Assembly (NCBI GenBank): GCA_017618715.1
Contig: JAFZTS010000054.1
Span: 43,366 to 107,365, forward strand
DNA length: 64,000 nucleotides
Direction of reading: 5' to 3'
Source of the DNA: Bacteroidales bacterium
Lineage (GTDB): Bacteria > Bacteroidota > Bacteroidia > Bacteroidales > UBA3663
A model generated the notes under the pieces. That model saw only the letters and a program-made list of their open reading frames with translations, was not told where the DNA came from and did not search any database. Both the position numbers and the translations under genes were made by a program. Numbering within the stretch: position 1 is the stretch's first letter; each line of letters opens with the position of its first letter. Shown here in pieces: positions 58,100 to 64,000 of the stretch.

Positions 58100-60124
58100 A
58101 TGAAAGTCAGCAGCATCGTACGACACCAATTGCTTGCTTTGGGAATTGTCGTTATGACTTTCCTGCCTTTTGTGTTGCATGAAGGCATCACCTACGGACA
58201 GGTTACCCGCTCGCAGGTGAATCTTCAGTTCATGAGGGCAGAGATGCTGTTGCGCAGAGGACAAACCGATGATGCGCTTTCGGCCTTGGATGCCGTTATC
58301 GAGTTGGCTCCAGGCTATCCCGCCCCATATCTTCGTAAGGCACGCATCTATGACGACCTTTACAAGGAGAAACGCGACCCTGAGGCATTGGCCAGTTCGA
58401 TCTACTACTATCGCCAATACCTGACGCTGGTCTTTGACCCCGAAAAGATTGAGGAGCCGAGAGCCAGGTTGCGCCAGCTGGAGGACATCTTGAAGATCAG
58501 CCATTTCGAAGACCTTGAAGAACAGGACAGCCAGATAGAGCTCGGTCGGCAGGAGGCTGCGCCGGTTGTCACTTCGGACGAAGAGGCTAAAGCGGCTGCC
58601 CAGACGTTTCATTCCGTCACGCCTTCGAACAACCTATCGTCGTCGGGGAAGGTGACGACGAAAGAGGAGGTGCCCTTGCGTCCCTATGAGGGGTTCAATT
58701 TTGCACGTCATTACCGTATTGCCCTCCCACAGACACAGAACGCACGACCATCGGCAGCAAGAAGCGCTGACTTGACGGGACATTGGGTGAGCGACAACTG
58801 TCTGGAGGATGGACGCGAAATGTGGAATCTTCGCTTCTCGAAGAACGCCGACGGAAATTACATAGTCTCCATTTCCGACCAATCGGGCATCGTGAACTTT
58901 CTTTCCGACGATGTGCGCTACGTAATTGTCAACGAGGAGGCGGAAGCCAAGCAGAAAGGGGACGTAATCAGTTTCATGTTTGCCATCGATGAAGAGTATG
59001 TGCAAGGCAGGAACAGCCGATGGCTTCGGAATATCATTTCGAACATCGCCCATCTCCTCCCCGGCTCACGTAACAACGACAACGAACAGCAAAACGGGCA
59101 AGCCACTACCATTGAATATACGTTCGAAGGCAAGCTGTTCGGCCAGAATGTATTGGAATGTAAACTCGGCGTGGTGAGAAACAACGTCAACACCAACGGT
59201 TACATGCGTACACGAAGGGGGCGCGACCAGCGGATCAGTCTGCATCGAACGCCCGATGATTATGATTACTACAGAGGCTCAACGTTGGCTGATACAAGAA
59301 ACAACCTGCAGGCCGAGTATCTCTTCGATAAGGTCAACGATGATGCACAAACGAATCCCAACCGACGTTTCCCCCTTGCCATTCTTTACCAATACGGCAT
59401 TGGTGTGAAACGCAATGAAGACAAGGCCGTCCAGTTGATAACGCAAAATGCAACGACCTTGGGTGAACCCCGTGCCAAGGCTTGGCTGGCCAATTACTAT
59501 TTCCATGAAGCTTACGCCGAAGGAGATCACAGCACGGCCACTCGTCGCAAGTATCTCAAGTCGTCGGATTACTGGATGCAGAGCCTCTTTGAGCAAGACC
59601 CTGCACGCTGGTATGGTCTAAAAGGCGACATGTACGTCAGAACCAATGTTGTCGGCTGGGATGAACAGGGGAACGATTACAGCGGTTTGACCACAGCCAT
59701 GGTCGATAGTGCTGCAAATTATTACAAACAAGGTGTTCAAAGGGGAGACCTCCATAGCATCGTTCAGCTTGGGCATCTATACCTTTGGGCAAGCACAGAT
59801 AAAGGAAAAGCCGAGGAGGCATCGGCCCTGCTTTTGCAGGCAGCTGAATCGGGAAGTGCGGAAGCAGAACTGGATTTGGGGCAATACTACTTGCGCAGAT
59901 CCGACTACTCCGCCTTCCTCAAGCATACGTTCAGGGCCGCTGAAATGGGATGTCCCGAAGCCTTTGAGGTATTGTCAAAGGCATACAGCTCTGCCCAAGG
60001 GAAGTATTACGGATTGGAATACGATTTCGGACAATCCGTCAAATTCAAACAGCTTGCCGAACGTGCAAGAAACGACCGTTGGATACCCATCTTGATTTCC
60101 TACGGCTATCAGATCAACGAATAA
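58100..60124 (+). CDS. Exported TPR and Sel1-repeat protein
   Basis: A 674-residue exported protein: hydrophobic signal (to about residue 33), TPR helices at about 35-135 (MRAEMLLRRGQTDDALSALDAVIELAPGYPAPYLRKARIYDD), a beta-rich middle (about 225-390: GHWVSDNCLEDGREMWNLRF), and Sel1-like repeats at about 420-660 (FPLAILYQYGIGVKRNEDKAVQL, AEASALLLQAAESGSAEAELDLGQYYLRRSDY-like units). Such repeats serve as protein-binding scaffolds. Second gene of the operon, 12 nt before the next; partners are likely the other exported products. Confidence 0.75.
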   Translation: MKVSSIVRHQLLALGIVVMTFLPFVLHEGITYGQVTRSQVNLQFMRAEMLLRRGQTDDALSALDAVIELAPGYPAPYLRKARIYDDLYKEKRDPEALASSIYYYRQYLTLVFDPEKIEEPRARLRQLEDILKISHFEDLEEQDSQIELGRQEAAPVVTSDEEAKAAAQTFHSVTPSNNLSSSGKVTTKEEVPLRPYEGFNFARHYRIALPQTQNARPSAARSADLTGHWVSDNCLEDGREMWNLRFSKNADGNYIVSISDQSGIVNFLSDDVRYVIVNEEAEAKQKGDVISFMFAIDEEYVQGRNSRWLRNIISNIAHLLPGSRNNDNEQQNGQATTIEYTFEGKLFGQNVLECKLGVVRNNVNTNGYMRTRRGRDQRISLHRTPDDYDYYRGSTLADTRNNLQAEYLFDKVNDDAQTNPNRRFPLAILYQYGIGVKRNEDKAVQLITQNATTLGEPRAKAWLANYYFHEAYAEGDHSTATRRKYLKSSDYWMQSLFEQDPARWYGLKGDMYVRTNVVGWDEQGNDYSGLTTAMVDSAANYYKQGVQRGDLHSIVQLGHLYLWASTDKGKAEEASALLLQAAESGSAEAELDLGQYYLRRSDYSAFLKHTFRAAEMGCPEAFEVLSKAYSSAQGKYYGLEYDFGQSVKFKQLAERARNDRWIPILISYGYQINE

Positions 60125-60136
60125 CGAGTTACCGAT

Positions 60137-61285
60137 ATGCAAAGATTGCTGACTATTGTAATGCTCTTCATTGCGATGCTCCTTGGACCCCTTGGTGCTG
60201 AGGAGACGGTCGAAATGCAACGTCTGCGCGAAGCCCGACAGCAATATTCGACCGACCTGCCCATCCATGAGGAGCATGACAGCAATGGACAATTAACGCA
60301 CGCGGGAGTAGCCATCTTCAATCCCACTATGCAGGAGGTGCTGAATCCCTTCCTTTGGCGGGGCGTGGAACGCATCGTGCTGCGAATCGCCTTACAAGGG
60401 TCGGAAGTTCAGCGAAGCAAATGGGTGAAAGAGCATGGCATACGTCTTTACCTGGAAGCCTGTCCCTATGGGAGCGGAACATTCAAGTCTTTCGACATGG
60501 CCTACCCCATTCTTCGCAATGTGTCTGGGGTGAAAGTCCTCGAAGACTACAACCGTTATCGAGTTCTTATCACGGGAGGTAAAGATTCGACTACACTAAG
60601 GCTTTCCATTCCCAAGGAGCGTGAACTGATCTATGGCACCGACAAGAAGGAAGAGGATGAACGCCAAAGCAAGCGTCTGCAGGCTTTCAAAGGCAGAGTC
60701 TTTGCCAATCCTTTGCCCGCCGTCAATCAGTTGTATGCTACCGGCGACCCGACGATGTGGCACACGATGGGCGAAGTCTATTACATCGATTCGCTCAGCA
60801 CCGATGGCTACTACGAGATTACCGAACCCGGGGACATCGTGACTCCGATCTGGTCGCCTCAACATCCGAAGGAATCGGTTAAGAACCTTCTGCTAGGCAA
60901 CGTCATGCCCAAGGGGTTGACCGTGGAAGTGATGCACAGACAGTATGGAGGGCGATATGAGACATGGGAATGCAATTGGGAAACCCTGCTGGGCGGTTTG
61001 AAGGACGAAGGTGTCATGGAACCCTTTGCGGCTGCTCAGTATATGCCCGAGAAAGGGTTGTTAACAGGAATCCTCGTGCTTAGGAATACCTCGTTCGGTT
61101 TTACCCACATGTTGTTGCTGAGTATTCCCCTTGCCCAACTTGGGACGGAGAATCCCGCACGACTGACAGCCCTGCTTTATACAAATACACCCCAACACAA
61201 CGTGTATTCCCTTTTTGAGGAATATCTTCCTGATAGAAGAACGAATAATAAACCCACTAACGCAATACCTTTTTTAAAGAAATGA
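60137..61285 (+). CDS. Exported protein of unknown family
   Basis: A 382-residue protein with signal peptide MQRLLTIVMLFIAMLLGPLGA. The body is beta-rich and without a recognised motif (VLNPFLWRGVERIVLRIALQG; RLYLEACPYGSGTFKSFD; WECNWETLLGGL). There is no lipobox and no sorting tail, so it is probably periplasmic. Its last four bases overlap the ATG of the next gene (ATGA), which shows translational coupling. Confidence 0.7.
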   Translation: MQRLLTIVMLFIAMLLGPLGAEETVEMQRLREARQQYSTDLPIHEEHDSNGQLTHAGVAIFNPTMQEVLNPFLWRGVERIVLRIALQGSEVQRSKWVKEHGIRLYLEACPYGSGTFKSFDMAYPILRNVSGVKVLEDYNRYRVLITGGKDSTTLRLSIPKERELIYGTDKKEEDERQSKRLQAFKGRVFANPLPAVNQLYATGDPTMWHTMGEVYYIDSLSTDGYYEITEPGDIVTPIWSPQHPKESVKNLLLGNVMPKGLTVEVMHRQYGGRYETWECNWETLLGGLKDEGVMEPFAAAQYMPEKGLLTGILVLRNTSFGFTHMLLLSIPLAQLGTENPARLTALLYTNTPQHNVYSLFEEYLPDRRTNNKPTNAIPFLKK

Positions 61286-62295
61286 AACGGATCGTAACAC
61301 TATTCTTACTCATCATTCCCCTCGCTCTGTCGGGGGTGCGGGCACAAACCGTTAAGGTCAAGGTCCTGGGTGGCAACGTCACCGCCGCAGCCAAGGAGAA
61401 TATCGAACAGGAGGCATCGAGTCTGCTTACTGCATTCAACGAATCCATACTCGAAGATGGCAAGAAGCTGAAGGACAAGCTCAAAGTGAGCTTCCCGGAC
61501 AAGGTTCCCAACAACAAGATTCTGATCAACAGTATCATGGACCTTTGGGATCAGAGTCCTATCAACTGTAGTGTGGATCTGGTGGAAGGCGAAGTTTTGA
61601 CGCTCTTCGGTAATCGTGGTTTCCAGTTGCGCGACATTCCGGTGAATGTACTTGATGCCGACATGAACAATTCCTTCCAGGATATGGTGTTCTCGTTCGA
61701 CAACGACGGCCATTTGACCGAAGTCAATATGCAGCTTGAGAAACACAATTACAACAATGTCATTATAAATGGCGTGAAAGAAGAAGATCTCGTACGCCGA
61801 CAGATGATACTCGATTTTGTCGAGGTTTTCCGCACGGCTTATAATCGCAAGGACATCGGTTACCTGAAGCAGGTCTATAGTGATGACGCGTTGATTATTA
61901 CTGGTACCATCTTGCGCAAGAAGGATCGTCCCAAGGATGACAACCTGATGCTGAAAGGATTGGGTGGGCAGCAATATCAGCTTGTTGTTCAGAACAAGAA
62001 GGAATACATTGCCAAGTTACAGAAGATTTTTAGCAAGAACAACTATATCAATATCAAGTTTGAGGAGGTGTCGGTAATCCAGCATCCTACACATGAGAAG
62101 ATTTATGGTGTAACCCTCAAGCAGTATTGGAACACTTCGACCTATTCGGATGTGGGCTGGCTCTTCCTGATGATCAATTTCGAAGACCCCATGAACCCGA
62201 GTATCGAGGTGCGCACGTGGCAACCCAACGAATACGAGGGTCGTGAAATCACGCGCGATGAGGTCTTCAATCTTGATTACTTTACTGTGAAATAA
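61282..62295 (+). CDS. Exported protein with NTF2-like domain
   Basis: A 337-residue exported protein (signal MKRIVTLFLLIIPLALSGVRA). Residues about 25-165 hold an alpha/beta domain of unknown type; about 170-335 look NTF2-like (ILDFVEVFRTAYNRKDIGYLKQVYSDDALIITGT ... KEYIAKLQKIFSKNNYINIKFEEV ... GVTLKQYWNTSTYSDVGWLFLMINF), a cone-shaped ligand-binding or assembly fold. No catalytic residues are obvious. Fourth gene of the operon, overlapping the third by 4 nt. Confidence 0.7.
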   Translation: MKRIVTLFLLIIPLALSGVRAQTVKVKVLGGNVTAAAKENIEQEASSLLTAFNESILEDGKKLKDKLKVSFPDKVPNNKILINSIMDLWDQSPINCSVDLVEGEVLTLFGNRGFQLRDIPVNVLDADMNNSFQDMVFSFDNDGHLTEVNMQLEKHNYNNVIINGVKEEDLVRRQMILDFVEVFRTAYNRKDIGYLKQVYSDDALIITGTILRKKDRPKDDNLMLKGLGGQQYQLVVQNKKEYIAKLQKIFSKNNYINIKFEEVSVIQHPTHEKIYGVTLKQYWNTSTYSDVGWLFLMINFEDPMNPSIEVRTWQPNEYEGREITRDEVFNLDYFTVK

Positions 62296-62315
62296 TTACT
62301 TTAATCCATATTACT

Positions 62316-63770
62316 ATGAAACGAATCCTATTTATTGCATTTTTGACAATGGCTTTGACGGCTGTTGTTAATGCACAGGAGACCTTGAAGCTCCTCAACG
62401 TTCAGGAAACTACCCAGGGTGTGGGTGTCTATCCTTGTGGTGATCGCCACGAAGCTATGGTGCAATTCGTTACCAACGAACCCTTTGGACTTACCTTCGA
62501 ATCTTCCCACGATCGTCCTGACCAGATGCGCGTAACGCTTGACTCCATTGCCGGAAGAAAAACCTATAGCTTGGTTTTCGTGACTCAGGAACCAGGCAAG
62601 GACTTCTCGAACCGTAGGCTTACCATCCGTGTGCCCGGTTTCCAGGACTACCGTATTCCCCTGCCGCTAAAGGACAAGCAATTGTTCGAATATACCGTCA
62701 GTGACCCATATTCCGTGCTTCGCAGCCCATTCTTCAACTATCTGGAGAAGGCACAGGAGTCGTTCAACAACAGCGAGTACCAGAAAGCCAAGGATAATTA
62801 TGAGCTTTGCCGTTATTGTCCTGAATACCTTAACGACACGGCCAACATTCTTCAGCACATCCAACTGTGCGACTCGATGCTGATTTGGTACAACCAGGCC
62901 ATCGAGGCTGACCATTTCTTCAGGTATCATGAGGCTGTTACCGCCTATAGCAAACTGTTGATATATGATGGCAACGAGAAACTTCGCCAATCGATGTACA
63001 ATGCCCAGCGCAACTTCGACCGCGATTGTGAGGCCATGCTGAATATTGGTTTGAAGGAGATGGAAGCCGGTAATCTCGAACGCGCAGACCAGATGCTCAA
63101 TCAGGTGATTGACAATGGATGCACAAGGTATGCAAAGATGGCCAGCGACAACTTGGAAATCGTTCACAAGGCTAAACTCCGTAGGGATAGCCATTCACGC
63201 ACCTTTATTGGCGAACATAGTCCAACATATAAATCTTGGGGATTCACCTTCGGCGATTTCTATGAGAACAAAGGCTACGGCTGGTATCTCTCGCTCATGG
63301 CGAACGGCCATATTCTGGATTTCATAGAAGGTGCAGAAGTGAAAGGTACTTACGACAAAGTTACTGAGAAATTTACATATAAAGACGAAATGAAGCAGGA
63401 TAAGGAATCGGGCGAATTCTATCCAAACAAGATGAAATATAATGTCAATTTCGCGTTAGGTTCAAATTGGCACATTTGGGAGCCCATTTACGTCCATGCC
63501 GGTGTGGGATATAATTTGGGAGCTATCGACCTGTTTGATAAAGAATTGGTTAATGAAGCGATCCAGAAGAATAAAAACTTTAACAAGGATTGCACTTCGA
63601 CACAGTTCTTCCATGGTGTTGCCCCTGAGGTCGGTGTCGTACTGAAGTATTATAGAGCTGCCCTCAAGTTAACTTACCAATATACAATTTGGACTAACAA
63701 GGGTGATTTTAAGGATTTCTGCAATGACCATGTGAACGGCATCAAGTTTGGCATCGGTTTCTGTTGGTAA
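62316..63770 (+). CDS. Exported TPR protein with C-terminal beta-barrel
   Basis: A 484-residue exported protein. Signal peptide MKRILFIAFLTMALTAVVNA; a beta-sandwich (about 22-125); TPR-like helices (about 135-290: LEKAQESFNNSEYQKAKDNYELCRYCP, FRYHEAVTAYSKLLIYDGNEKL, LKEMEAGNLERADQMLNQVID); and a C-terminal region of alternating strands (about 305-484) ending FGIGFCW, as in small outer-membrane beta-barrels. It probably anchors the operon's products at the outer membrane. It is the last gene, followed by a hairpin. Confidence 0.75.
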   Translation: MKRILFIAFLTMALTAVVNAQETLKLLNVQETTQGVGVYPCGDRHEAMVQFVTNEPFGLTFESSHDRPDQMRVTLDSIAGRKTYSLVFVTQEPGKDFSNRRLTIRVPGFQDYRIPLPLKDKQLFEYTVSDPYSVLRSPFFNYLEKAQESFNNSEYQKAKDNYELCRYCPEYLNDTANILQHIQLCDSMLIWYNQAIEADHFFRYHEAVTAYSKLLIYDGNEKLRQSMYNAQRNFDRDCEAMLNIGLKEMEAGNLERADQMLNQVIDNGCTRYAKMASDNLEIVHKAKLRRDSHSRTFIGEHSPTYKSWGFTFGDFYENKGYGWYLSLMANGHILDFIEGAEVKGTYDKVTEKFTYKDEMKQDKESGEFYPNKMKYNVNFALGSNWHIWEPIYVHAGVGYNLGAIDLFDKELVNEAIQKNKNFNKDCTSTQFFHGVAPEVGVVLKYYRAALKLTYQYTIWTNKGDFKDFCNDHVNGIKFGIGFCW

Positions 63771-63804
63771 AACAAGCCTGTTTTGATTTTTTGCGATCAA
63801 AACA

Positions 63805-63847
63805 AACGAGAGCATCAAGGTTCTTTTCGAATCGAGATGCTCTCGTT
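63805..63847 (+). terminator. Hairpin after the five-gene operon
   Basis: A 12-bp perfect stem AACGAGAGCATC (63805-63816) / GATGCTCTCGTT (63836-63847) with a 19-nt loop, followed by AATATTTGATATT. The T-run is weak. Confidence 0.65.
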
Positions 63848-63873
63848 AATATTTGATATTCACTAGTGTCCAA

Positions 63874-64000
63874 TTAAAATTGAATAGTTAGTTGAAGGCT
63901 ATCATCTGTAGTATCTTCTTCTGACATTTTGCTATTTTCAAATAATTCCCTAAGAGGAGTTTTGTCGATAGCACTCTTCTCCAAAATCTGAAGGACGGAG
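63874..64000 (-). CDS. Transposase, probably IS4 family (C-terminal fragment, runs off the window)
   Basis: On the minus strand, entering at the right edge, 42 codons read SVLQILEKSAIDKTPLRELF ... DDSLQLTIQF and a stop at 63874. The ILEKSAIDKTPLRELF segment resembles the C-terminus of Bacteroidetes IS4-type transposases as I recall them. Beyond the stop, CACTAGTGTCCAATTAAA (63862-63879) looks like an insertion-sequence end. The rest lies outside the window, so completeness cannot be judged. Confidence 0.5.
   Translation of the reverse strand, partial: SVLQILEKSAIDKTPLRELFENSKMSEEDTTDDSLQLTIQF

Overview
The window is a stretch of Bacteroidetes chromosome, most like a gut or oral Prevotellaceae member. 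The evidence is a SusC/SusD pair with a hybrid two-component (HTCS) regulator, about ten secreted proteins ending in a type IX secretion (T9SS)-style sorting tail (pattern: D-L-x-G-R-R ... G-I/F-Y-I/V ... K-V-x-V/I-K), BspA-like leucine-rich repeats, a C10 (streptopain-like) peptidase, and promoters of the Bacteroidetes type (TTTG, about 20 nt, TAnnTTTG). No rRNA or tRNA genes and no CRISPR array were seen.

Layout. 0-3.8 kb: an RNA methyltransferase, a TonB-dependent outer-membrane protein and a GNAT acetyltransferase, followed by a 1.2-kb gene-poor stretch holding a probable small RNA (about 3919-4037) and an eight-copy 41/42-bp tandem repeat (4623-4945). 5-12.4 kb (minus strand): an envelope-biogenesis run of LpxH, a sugar nucleotidyltransferase, a DUF5686 protein, a GT2 glycosyltransferase and a secreted subtilisin. 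12.5-14.8 kb: an Fe-S assembly factor and argS from divergent promoters. 14.8-21.9 kb (minus strand): a tightly packed run of a secreted alpha/beta hydrolase, a BspA-like surface protein, a GH18 lipoprotein and a DUF5009 membrane acyltransferase. 22-28.2 kb: a small cytoplasmic hydrolase, a glycine-rich surface protein and an Omp28/thioredoxin-like secreted pair. 28.7-35 kb: a GH31 glucosidase/xylosidase, a BspA-like protein, an unknown protein and a second secreted hydrolase. 35.3-47 kb: a compact polysaccharide-utilization locus (HTCS, SusC, SusD, GH115 alpha-glucuronidase) probably aimed at glucuronoxylan-type glycans. 47-56 kb: two divergently oriented CotH proteins and an operon of small peptide, CotH, C10 peptidase, small peptide. 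56.7-63.8 kb: a five-gene operon of exported proteins of unknown role (LPP20-like, TPR/Sel1, unknown, NTF2-like, TPR plus beta-barrel). The right edge enters a probable IS4-family transposase.

The most unusual features are (i) a mobile-looking palindromic element at 28235-28382 and 31245-31524 whose terminal inverted repeats and ATTTT linkers are constant while its hairpin stems differ in sequence but keep their base pairing; (ii) the 49.8-56.0 kb operon in which two paralogous peptides of about 52 residues bracket a CotH protein and a C10 peptidase that share a C-terminal module; (iii) a 9-bp minisatellite coding for Ser-Asp/Glu-Tyr repeats inserted in two unrelated genes; and (iv) a promoter-terminator unit with no substantial ORF.

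Several start codons were moved downstream of the longest possible ORF because a promoter motif overlaps the upstream part (HTCS 35289, LPP20-like 56726) or because the signal peptide begins at the later Met. All functional calls rest on reading motifs by eye; no database search was run.
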